Assembly: GCA_945865935.1 (NCBI GenBank)
Contig: CAMBFI010000008.1
Coordinates: 82,340 to 146,339, forward strand
Source of the DNA: Bordetella parapertussis
GTDB lineage: Bacteria; Pseudomonadota; Gammaproteobacteria; Burkholderiales; Burkholderiaceae_B
Reading direction: 5' to 3'
DNA: 64,000 bases
The notes beneath the pieces are model-generated. The model saw nothing but the letters and a program-made list of their open reading frames with translations. It had not been told where the DNA came from and made no database searches. Below are positions 18,225 to 25,523 of the stretch, one piece after another (positions within the stretch are counted from its first letter, which is position 1; each line of letters starts with the position of its first letter). The position numbers and the translations under genes were made by a program.

Positions 18225-18253
18225 TTTTCAAAGCACTAGGAATAACGTAGAAT
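18225..18253 (+). promoter_or_regulatory. Putative sigma-70 promoter of the riboswitch transcript
   Basis: A -35-like TTTTCA (18225-18230) and a -10-like TAGAAT (18248-18253) are separated by 17 nt and end 14 nt before the first aptamer helix. The -10 is good and the -35 weak. Confidence 0.5.
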
Positions 18254-18267
18254 TCAGTCTGTCTCGT

Positions 18268-18473
18268 ACGTAGCGGGAGAGCACACAGGCCTCATAAGCA
18301 CTGCTGTCGCCGAAGGAGCAACCGCCCCGGAAACTCTCAGGCAAAAAGAACCGCTACGTCTTTGACACTCTGAAGAGTTGCTGAACCGCACAGGTCAGCA
18401 CACCGAAGGAGCAAGCTTCACTCAAGAACCGCTCTTGAGGCTGCGAATCTCTCAGGTCCTGCACAGAGGGGGC
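18268..18473 (+). ncRNA. Tandem glycine riboswitch (two aptamers)
   Basis: Two consecutive glycine aptamers precede the oxidoreductase gene. Aptamer 1 is closed by ACGTAGCGG (18268-18276) with CCGCTACGT (18351-18359) and carries CCGAAGGAGCAA and AACTCTCAGGCAAAA. Aptamer 2 begins in CACTCTG (18366-18372), closes with CAGAGGG (18464-18470), and carries CCGAAGGAGCAAGC and ATCTCTCAGGTCC. These conserved cores are diagnostic. A hairpin (18472-18496, GCGCA..CTTG with CAAG..TGCGC) follows as a possible expression platform, ahead of AAGGA and the ATG. It lacks a clear U-run, so translational control seems as likely as termination. Confidence 0.93.
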
Positions 18474-18527
18474 GCACACTTGAATCGCAAGTGCGCTCAC
18501 CTTTATTCGTGCGCAAGGACTCCCCTC

Positions 18528-19751
18528 ATGTTTAAAAGAATTGCTGTCATCGGTGGCGGTATCGCTGGCGTCACCACAGCCTATGCGCTCGTCAAGCGCG
18601 GTTTTCACGTCACGCTGTTTGAAAAACACCGCTATGCAGCGATGGAGACTTCGTTTGCCAATGGCGGTCAGCTGTCTGCATCGAATGCAGAGGTCTGGAA
18701 CCACTGGTCCACGATTTTAAAAGGGCTTAAATGGATGTTGACACGCAGCGCCCCGCTGCTCGTCAACCCGAAACCAAGCTGGCATAAATTAAGTTGGTTC
18801 GCTGAATTCTTATCTGCCATTCCGAGCTACAGAGCCAACACCATCAAGACAACGCAGCTAGCCATTGCCGCACGTGAATATCTTTTTGAATGGGCCGCTC
18901 AAGAAAACATATGTTTCGATCATCAAACAAAAGGGATCTTGCACATCTATCGCGACAAGCACGGCTTTGATCATGCGCAAACGGTAAGCGAACTGCTCAG
19001 GCAAGGCGGGCTCAACCGACGGGCCGTCACTCCCGAAGAGATGCGTGCAATCGAACCCACTCTTGCCGGCAAGTACTACGGGGGATTTTTTACCGAAGAC
19101 GACTCAACCGGTGACATCCACAAGTTCACAACCGCGCTCTCTGAGTCTATCGAGCGCTTGGGAGTTGTTTGCAACTACGGTCACGAGGTCTCACGCGTGA
19201 GGCCGTCGGGTGCAAGCAAGCTAGTCAGCTCGCTGACAGACCGAGGCCAAGAAACAGATCGCTTTGATGCGGTGGTCGTGTGCGGCGGCACAGCAAGCCG
19301 TGCCCTGGGCGCACAGCTTGGTGATCGCATCAATATCTACCCAGTAAAAGGCTATTCCATCACAGTCAATTTGGACGATTTACACAGTCAGTCTGGCGCG
19401 CCGCAAGTCAGCCTGCTGGATGACGAGACCAAGCTTGTGACCAGTCGCCTAGGCACAGACCGGTTCCGCGTCGCAGGGACTGCCGAATTCAACGGCTATA
19501 ACCGCGACATTCGCGCCGATCGCATTGCGCCGCTCGTTAAGTGGGTGAATCAATGTTTCCCGCAGATCAACACAAGGCATGTCATCCCCTGGGCGGGGCT
19601 GCGTCCAATGTTGCCAAACATGCTTCCCAGAGTAGGGCCAGGTAAACACCCCGGTGTGTTTTACAACACAGGCCATGGTCACTTGGGATGGACGCTATCA
19701 GCCATCACCGCGGAGGCCGTTGCCACATGCGTTGTACAAGCTAAAGACTGA
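18528..19751 (+). CDS. D-amino-acid dehydrogenase/glycine oxidase-type FAD oxidoreductase (DadA family)
   Basis: A 407-residue flavoprotein that oxidatively deaminates an amino acid. The ATG at 18528-18530 has AAGGA upstream; the longer frame through the riboswitch is not coding. The N-terminus is the dinucleotide-binding fold (RIAVIGGGIAGVTTAYALVKRG), followed by the DadA-like ETSFANGGQLSASNAEVWNHW loop and, near the end, PWAGLRPMLPNMLPRVG and NTGHGHLGWTLSAITAEAVA for FAD and product binding. Control by glycine suggests it handles glycine, sarcosine or a D-amino acid tied to glycine overflow; family homology alone would say D-alanine-type dehydrogenase. No dadX racemase is adjacent. Confidence 0.9.
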   Translation: MFKRIAVIGGGIAGVTTAYALVKRGFHVTLFEKHRYAAMETSFANGGQLSASNAEVWNHWSTILKGLKWMLTRSAPLLVNPKPSWHKLSWFAEFLSAIPSYRANTIKTTQLAIAAREYLFEWAAQENICFDHQTKGILHIYRDKHGFDHAQTVSELLRQGGLNRRAVTPEEMRAIEPTLAGKYYGGFFTEDDSTGDIHKFTTALSESIERLGVVCNYGHEVSRVRPSGASKLVSSLTDRGQETDRFDAVVVCGGTASRALGAQLGDRINIYPVKGYSITVNLDDLHSQSGAPQVSLLDDETKLVTSRLGTDRFRVAGTAEFNGYNRDIRADRIAPLVKWVNQCFPQINTRHVIPWAGLRPMLPNMLPRVGPGKHPGVFYNTGHGHLGWTLSAITAEAVATCVVQAKD

Positions 19752-19763
19752 GTCGAGCAAATC

Positions 19764-20618
19764 TTACTGCTGAACAATACCTGCCTTCTCAATCGTTTCA
19801 GCGTATTTTTTTCTGAGGTCCCGGAGCATGACTTGCACCTCCGGGACCGTATTAATAGAGACACTAAACCCCAAGGCTTCGATTTGTTTAATGTTGGCAG
19901 GGTCGCGCATGATTTGCGTTACATCTTTATTGATCTTCTCAAGAACCGCTTGAGGCGTCCCCTTCGGAGCGAGAAGTCCTTGCCAGCTCTCAATGTTGAC
20001 GTCCGTGTAGCCAGACTCCGCCATGGTCGGCACCTCTGGAAATACAGGGGACCGATAGTTTGTGGTGACGGCTAAGGCGCGTAACTTACCGGCTTTGATT
20101 TGTTCGCTCACTGCCGCCAATGTAATGACCGTCGCATTAACGTGCCCAGCCATGGTGTCGAGCGCAGCGGGCGCGCCGCCCTTGTAGGGAATGTAACAAA
20201 GCCCGGATTCGACACCAGCACTTGCGGATTCAACACGCAGTCGCATCACACCCGTTAGATCGTCAGACGTATAGGGCGGATTTTTAATAAGAATCGTATT
20301 TAATACGATGGCATCGCTATGTAAAACCAGGGTGTAGCCATCAGGCTTAGCCCTCGCAACGTGCGCCGCACCGATTGCACCACCGGCACCCGTAATGTTT
20401 TCAACGATGACCGTCTGGCCCCATGCGGTACCGAGCTTCTCAGCAATCAGGCGTGCGATTTTGTCTGTGCTGCCACCCGCCGAGACAGGAACAACGATCC
20501 GTACAGAACGCTGGGGGTAGGATTCTGTTTGCGCCACTGCGGCGCCGCAAACACCGACCGACAACAAACAAGCAAACAATACGCTGCGGGCTTTGTTTTA
20601 AAAAAGGCTGCTCAACAT
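19764..20618 (-). pseudogene. Degraded Bug/TctC-type receptor gene
   Basis: The original start looks like the ATG at 20616-20618, 2 nt after a strong AGGAGGGG, reading MLSSLF and then TAA at 20598-20600. The same frame continues as NKARSVLFACLLSVGVCGAAVAQ, an otherwise good signal peptide, so one base change (CAA to TAA) explains the stop. The remaining frame (a TTG at 20577-20579 could restart it; 271 codons) keeps SYPQRSVRIVVPVSAGGSTDKIAR, NITGAGGAIGAAHVARAKPDGYTL and CYIPYKGGAPA. About 45-50 residues normally between the GVMRL and YIPYKG blocks are missing in frame. Two independent lesions favour a pseudogene; a functional short form cannot be excluded. Confidence 0.75.
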
Positions 20619-20660
20619 GACCCCTCCTGGGAGTTCAATGATGTCCACTAGAATGATCTT

Positions 20661-21635
20661 CTAAAACACATATCGCTTGCCCACCGCAGTTGGCGCTAAG
20701 ACTTTATCCCCAAAAACATTCGACATCGCAGCAATCGCCCTCCAGCCCGTGCAATGACCGGCACCGATTAACTTCAAGCCAAATTGTTTTAGACCCTCAA
20801 CCGTTTCGGGAATGATCGCTTCGTTTGCCCCCGACAAATGAAAGCCACCGAAGACGGCATGAATCGGGGTATCAGGAAAGCGGTCTCTCGCATCATGCAG
20901 TACGTTAATGATACCGGCATGCGAGCATGCAGAGAAAATAACAAGCCCTTTGTCCTTGACGTTGACACCCAACCACCGCTCATCGACGAGCATTTCGTCC
21001 TTCTCCCAATGCCCATCTGCATTTTTACGTACTTGACCCGGGAGTCCCCGCTCGAAGGTGGTACGGCGGGGAATCTCGCCGCTTACCGCGAACATATTAT
21101 CGAGCAGCGATACCGGCTCGCGATGCAAGGAAACCTCAGCGCCGGCTGCGGTGAGCTGCTCGACACTCGGGACATCGATCATTTCGCGGTACTTGCCATT
21201 AGGCAAAGTCGCTGCGCGTTTATGAAACATGTCTGGGTGTCCGTAAAACGGTATGGTCTTGCTCCCATTTCGCTGTCGAATGGAATTAAGCGCTAACAAT
21301 AGGGCACCCGCATGATCCCAGTGCCCATGGGACAGCACGACCGACTGCACCTTACCGAGATCGACACCCAAACGACTAACGTTTCGCTCAAAGGCATACT
21401 CCTCAGGCCCTGTGTCAAACAAGACTGTTCGCTCTGTATCGCCTTTGCGAGCAGTGATCAAACAAGATAAGCCATGCGCAGCACAACAAAGACAGAGGCC
21501 TGCCATCATTTGTCCGCCCCGGCTAAACAGGCCCATCGCTTCACTGGTCACACCGGCAGGTGTGCTTGAGAGCATATCTGTCGTATTGTCCACGAGGATA
21601 TGTATGTCTAGCGCATCCACAGTATCCAGCATCAT
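20661..21635 (-). CDS. MBL-fold metallo-hydrolase
   Basis: A 324-residue metallo-beta-lactamase-fold protein from the ATG at 21633-21635, which has GGGG about 8 nt upstream; the longer frame adds 26 residues without a ribosome site. The metal-binding motif is SHGHWDHAGA, with a later CSHAGI and GAGHCTGW supplying further His ligands. This pattern fits the COG1237-type branch related to 7,8-dihydropterin-6-yl-methyl-4-aminobenzene 5'-phosphate synthase. The substrate is not evident. The gene lies 42 nt downstream of the decayed Bug start, on the same strand, and after the tRNA-Lys terminator. Confidence 0.83.
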   Translation of the reverse strand: MMLDTVDALDIHILVDNTTDMLSSTPAGVTSEAMGLFSRGGQMMAGLCLCCAAHGLSCLITARKGDTERTVLFDTGPEEYAFERNVSRLGVDLGKVQSVVLSHGHWDHAGALLLALNSIRQRNGSKTIPFYGHPDMFHKRAATLPNGKYREMIDVPSVEQLTAAGAEVSLHREPVSLLDNMFAVSGEIPRRTTFERGLPGQVRKNADGHWEKDEMLVDERWLGVNVKDKGLVIFSACSHAGIINVLHDARDRFPDTPIHAVFGGFHLSGANEAIIPETVEGLKQFGLKLIGAGHCTGWRAIAAMSNVFGDKVLAPTAVGKRYVF

Positions 21636-21736
21636 GTCGAAACCCCACTTGTATTGAGTGAGTGTCTTTTTTAACGCAGATTTCCTAGCTTGAGGACATG
21701 TTTTGATGCGCAATGCAGCGATGAGTTTTTTGGGGC

Positions 21737-21767
21737 AAAAAAAATGACTTACTCGCTGAAGTAAGCC
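21737..21767 (-). terminator. Rho-independent terminator of tRNA-Lys
   Basis: Read on the minus strand: stem GGCTTACT / AGTAAGTC (one G-U pair), 6-nt loop, then eight T. It lies 12 nt past the tRNA 3' end. Confidence 0.85.
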
Positions 21768-21778
21768 ACTGTTTTACT

Positions 21779-21855
21779 TGGTGGGTCGGGCGAGACTCGA
21801 ACTCGCGACCAACGGATTAAAAGTCCGCTGCTCTAACCAACTGAGCTACCGACCC
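21779..21855 (-). tRNA. tRNA-Lys (anticodon UUU), CCA encoded
   Basis: A 77-nt cloverleaf on the minus strand. The acceptor GGGTCGG pairs with CCGACCC, followed by discriminator A and an encoded CCA. The D-arm is TAGCTCAGTTGGTTAGAGCA, the anticodon arm CGGACTTTTAATCCG (UUU), and the T-arm GTTCGAGTC. It decodes AAA/AAG lysine codons. Confidence 0.97.
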
Positions 21856-21865
21856 CAAGCCATAC

Positions 21866-21894
21866 ATTATGACTTTTTCATTATTAGCTGTCAA
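21866..21894 (-). promoter_or_regulatory. Strong sigma-70 promoter of tRNA-Lys
   Basis: On the minus strand, TTGACA (21889-21894) and CATAAT (21866-21871) with a 17-nt spacer, about 11 nt before the tRNA 5' end. The -35 overlaps the amidase stop codon at 21891-21893. Confidence 0.8.
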
Positions 21895-23129
21895 ACTGAG
21901 GCTTGATCAGCCAATAGTGCCTCGAACTTGGTCCCGAGCGCCAGCAGTTTGCTGTCGGCACCCAGAGCACCAACGAACTGCACACCTAGCGGCAACCCCG
22001 CATCGCCCCGACCAAAGGGCAGCGTAATACAAGGCACGCCAAGCGTTGTCCAAACCCGATTGAAGGTCGACAGTCCCGTGCCGGTTGATTTAAGGGGTGC
22101 CTGTCCGGGAGCACCCAGAGTTAAGACCGCATCAACACCCAACATGGCTTTTGCAAACAATGCTTTGCACTTCTCAACGTGAAGCAGTTCTTTTTTGAAC
22201 TGTTCATCCGTAATCAGCAAACCCGTTTCAATCAATTTAACGGTCGAGGCACCTAAATCCGCTGCCTTATTACGGTAGACCGTCTCGTACGAACGTGCGG
22301 CATCGTAAGCCATGATGAGGCGATTGGACTGGCCAAGGGCCAGAAAGTCCTTCTCGGGCAAGTCGATATCAACGATTTGCACACCAGCGGCTTTCAATAC
22401 ATCTCGCGCACGCTCGAGCGCGCGCAGCGCATCGGGATCGGCTTCTGGTGCTTCAGGCGAGGGGTACCAAGCGACACGAGGCGTTGCAGGCGCTTGAACA
22501 ACGTCGTAATTTTCAAGCAACACGGACGACAGCAAGCAAATGTCGGTCATTGAGCGCGCCATCAAGCCAATCGTGTCCATCGTGACAGACAATGGCCCAA
22601 CGCCTTCCAGCGAAACCTTGCCGTGTGTTGGCTTAAAACCAACGATGCCGCAAAACGCAGCAGGACGAATCGTTGAACCACCCGTTTGGGAACCCAATGC
22701 CATCGTCACCATCTCGTCAGCAACGGCTGCTGCCGATCCACTCGAGGACCCGCCCGGTGTTCGGTCAACGTTGTGGGGATTGGTCGTGGGCCCAGCATGT
22801 TGATGCGCAAACTCTGTTGTCACCGTCTTGCCCATAATCAGAGCGCCTGCCGCACGCAATTTCGCGACGGCAGAGGCGTCTCGCTGGGGTCGGTGATTTG
22901 CGAAGGCTGCCGAGCCATAGGTCGTCGGCATGTCGCTTGTATCGAAGATGTCCTTTACGCCAACGGTGATTCCCGCCAACGGCAAATGGGCCGTATCTTT
23001 GGGCAACGCTGCAAGTTCGTCACGAACCTGCTGAGGATCATGCCAGGACCAAGCACGAACCAGCGGCTCGCGCGCAGCAATCCGAGCAAGCTGAGCTTCT
23101 AAAAGCTGCGAACGGGTGGGGGCGACCAC
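21891..23129 (-). CDS. Amidase signature family amidohydrolase
   Basis: A 412-residue amidase with the Ser-cisSer-Lys machinery: Lys in GITVGVKDIFDT, the GGSSSGSAAAVA loop, and the nucleophile segment SQTGGSTIRPAAFCG. It hydrolyses a carboxamide to acid and ammonia; the substrate is unknown. The start is a GTG that directly follows the TAA of the upstream GH31-like gene (TAAGTG), so translation is very probably coupled. The length is a little short for AtzF/GatA-like members. GatB or GatC is not adjacent, so it is not the tRNA amidotransferase. Cytoplasmic, no signal peptide. Confidence 0.88.
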   Translation of the reverse strand: MVAPTRSQLLEAQLARIAAREPLVRAWSWHDPQQVRDELAALPKDTAHLPLAGITVGVKDIFDTSDMPTTYGSAAFANHRPQRDASAVAKLRAAGALIMGKTVTTEFAHQHAGPTTNPHNVDRTPGGSSSGSAAAVADEMVTMALGSQTGGSTIRPAAFCGIVGFKPTHGKVSLEGVGPLSVTMDTIGLMARSMTDICLLSSVLLENYDVVQAPATPRVAWYPSPEAPEADPDALRALERARDVLKAAGVQIVDIDLPEKDFLALGQSNRLIMAYDAARSYETVYRNKAADLGASTVKLIETGLLITDEQFKKELLHVEKCKALFAKAMLGVDAVLTLGAPGQAPLKSTGTGLSTFNRVWTTLGVPCITLPFGRGDAGLPLGVQFVGALGADSKLLALGTKFEALLADQASV

Positions 23130-25298
23130 TTATCGTGCTCGCGAGATGCGCACTTCGGCGCCGCGTCGCTTCACTTCCAATCCCTCAGAGGGAAGGATAC
23201 GCAGGCCCTCAAGGCCTTTGATGTAACTCGAGCCTTGCATCTGCATGACACGGATCTTGTTGCGCATGACAACGGGGTTGTGCACGGGCATACCAAACAT
23301 CCAGACCTCGTCGAGTATGCGTGCTGAATTAAATTCACCGGTGTGATTGGCGGTCGGGCCTAAGCAGAGCATGTGTCCTTCACGACCAAAGACAGGCAAG
23401 GCGTCTAGCTCACAGGAGACCGTCCACGTTGTACCGCCCTCATAGCGCCAGCCCGTGTTCAGATCCCACCACGCGTCGCCTTGAGGCAAATACACTTGGA
23501 TTTCCTTACCTGGCTTCATCGCTGGCGCAACCAACACGGCTGGGCCAAGCATGTATTGCGTATCCCAGCGCTGGGCTTCGGCATCTGCTGGAAACGATAA
23601 TGCCATCGAGCGCTGTACCGGCAAGCCCGTACGCGCTGCGTCTTCAATCGCACCCAGAACATAAGGAATCAAACGGTAACGCCATTGCAGCCAAGACTGC
23701 ACATGCGCGCGTGTTGCTTCATCAAACGCGGTAGGTAATAAATTTGGGTGTGCTTGAAAGGCCAGGTTGCCAGAGAACACCGCCATCCCAAGCCAACGCA
23801 GATACAACTCAGGCGTCATGTCTTCTGTTGGCATCGCCGCATTGCCGAGGGCGTGCATTTGCACAGGCAAGCCACTTGCGCCAATCGATAAAGCGGTGCG
23901 CAATGTGTGCTGCAAGCCGCTCCAAGTATTGGGCACACGAGGCGCGCTTTGCCATAACAAACGCTGCGCCCCAGCAAACAGATCAGAACTGAACACCACA
24001 CCTTCTGGCGGCACCTTATGTCCGGCCGCTGCGTCAAACAACGCGCGACGCGCTAGGGCCGGATACAGGGAGCGCAATACCGCGCCACTCTCACCGCCAC
24101 GTGCAACCACGTGATCAGGTATGTCAAACTGCACATCACAGGCGGTTGCCCCAACACCTTCTTCTGTAAGGTGGCGGTGACGTTCAGACCACGTCTTCAT
24201 CGCGTCGCGATGCGTCAGATCTAGCAGACCGAAAGGCTTGCCACCTGTTGCAGCGACGCCCTCAAACACATACGCCTCACCGCTTCCACCCACAAGCAAC
24301 CAACCGCGGTCTTCCAGTTCAGCGAAGATGGTGGATTCGGCCAGCGCGGCAGGAATTGTGTGCATACACAAGTGTGTTGCGTACTTACCAAATTGACTCA
24401 GTAACAGCTTCGGGCTCGGAAAGCGTTCGGCGTCCCACTCAGGCAGGAGTTTCGAGTCTTGGTAGGTCCAGGCCGCCGGTGGCAACAACAATACGCCATC
24501 CACAGCCAGGCCTAAGCGACGGAACTCAGTGATGAGCTCAGCAGTCTGCGAGGCATTATGGCTTGTGTGCTGCTCAACCCAGACACCCATCGACCATAAA
24601 ACGGGTTGACCGGCACGCCCAGTCAGCTGGGTGTACTGGTTCAATATTTCGGTGGGCTCACCTACAAAAATAAAAACGTCCAGCGTTTCGTCTTCAACGG
24701 CGATCATGTACTCAGCCGTCGATTCAGCGCCTAGGTCATGTTCAACCCGACCAAGCGTGTTGACGTAAACGCCCCAACCATTTGGACTCCATGCCAACGG
24801 CAAGGCGCGATGATCTGGCGCGTCAGAGACAATCGTTTCACCTCGGCGATCCAAATCGCCAGCGGTTTCACCTAGACCAAAAATCTTTTCGCTGCGCTTG
24901 AGATCAAAGCCCAAGGACCAAAGTGCGTCCGAGCGAGCAACACCAGACTCTGACAGCGTCAACGCCGTTTTGCCAAGGCGGTGCACATGCAGTTTGAACG
25001 GATTCACGGAAATATCCAGGCTCACATCACCCTGCACAAGCCGCCAACCCTTCAACGCACCCTTGAGTGGTTCTAAGATGGCTTCGCCGATCGCCTCTGG
25101 ACGAGCAAGCAACACCTCTGCATGCGCACGCGCACGCGCACCGGGCAGAATATCTGCAGCAACAGCTTCGGGTCGACCGCAGCGAATCCGGAACACGCCA
25201 GGCGCATGCGGTTCAACAGCGAGTCTGAATCCCGCACCTGCGTCGAACACTAGCTTGGTAGGCAGCGTATCGACTAGTTTGAGTGAGTCTAGGTGCAT
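23130..25298 (-). CDS. Glycoside hydrolase family 31-like protein, catalytic motifs altered
   Basis: A 722-residue cytoplasmic protein with the GH31 layout: N-terminal beta domain (1-225), barrel (about 230-560) and C-terminal beta domains. Family residues remain (GLGETAGDLDRRGE, TPELYLRWLGMAVFSG, WLQWRYRLIPYVL). The key motifs do not: the usual nucleophile region reads ATACDVQFD (Asp388 is the only candidate), the WSGD acid/base region reads WQSAPRVPNTW (449-459), DIGGF reads ALGNAAM (484-490), and the substrate-binding Asp before FPSP reads LLLPPAAW. It is followed with no gap by an amidase. It could be a non-hydrolytic sugar-binding relative. No ribosome site is evident at the ATG. Confidence 0.75.
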   Translation of the reverse strand: MHLDSLKLVDTLPTKLVFDAGAGFRLAVEPHAPGVFRIRCGRPEAVAADILPGARARAHAEVLLARPEAIGEAILEPLKGALKGWRLVQGDVSLDISVNPFKLHVHRLGKTALTLSESGVARSDALWSLGFDLKRSEKIFGLGETAGDLDRRGETIVSDAPDHRALPLAWSPNGWGVYVNTLGRVEHDLGAESTAEYMIAVEDETLDVFIFVGEPTEILNQYTQLTGRAGQPVLWSMGVWVEQHTSHNASQTAELITEFRRLGLAVDGVLLLPPAAWTYQDSKLLPEWDAERFPSPKLLLSQFGKYATHLCMHTIPAALAESTIFAELEDRGWLLVGGSGEAYVFEGVAATGGKPFGLLDLTHRDAMKTWSERHRHLTEEGVGATACDVQFDIPDHVVARGGESGAVLRSLYPALARRALFDAAAGHKVPPEGVVFSSDLFAGAQRLLWQSAPRVPNTWSGLQHTLRTALSIGASGLPVQMHALGNAAMPTEDMTPELYLRWLGMAVFSGNLAFQAHPNLLPTAFDEATRAHVQSWLQWRYRLIPYVLGAIEDAARTGLPVQRSMALSFPADAEAQRWDTQYMLGPAVLVAPAMKPGKEIQVYLPQGDAWWDLNTGWRYEGGTTWTVSCELDALPVFGREGHMLCLGPTANHTGEFNSARILDEVWMFGMPVHNPVVMRNKIRVMQMQGSSYIKGLEGLRILPSEGLEVKRRGAEVRISRAR

Positions 25299-25480
25299 GT
25301 TTAGCGCGTGGGTATAAAAGCGACCAAAGGCGCTATTTTGACGGATTTAAGTATTTTAATAAACTCGGCCCTCAATATCCCGGCTTGCGCTTATCTTTTT
25401 ACTTAGCATATGCAAACATTGTGGGCGCCACACTTACCGTTCATTTGTTGTGCTTTTCGGCATTTACAGTGTAATTTCAT

Positions 25481-25503
25481 AAAAAAACAGCCTTGGAGTA
25501 GGC
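25481..25503 (-). terminator. Possible weak terminator after mnmC
   Basis: On the minus strand a short GCCT/AGGC stem with a 6-nt loop precedes T7. It lies 21 nt past the mnmC stop. The stem is short. Otherwise the 25299-25523 gap holds no gene that I can see. Confidence 0.4.
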
Positions 25504-25523
25504 GTTTTGCTAGTGAAACCGGC

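Noticed and set aside
18378..18527. A long N-terminal extension of the DadA-like reading frame
   Set aside because: It runs through the tandem glycine riboswitch and has no ribosome site; the ATG at 18528 with AAGGA and the Rossmann motif right after it is the start.
21891..23129. GatA subunit of the tRNA amidotransferase
   Set aside because: No gatB or gatC next to it and the length is short; the general amidase family fits better.
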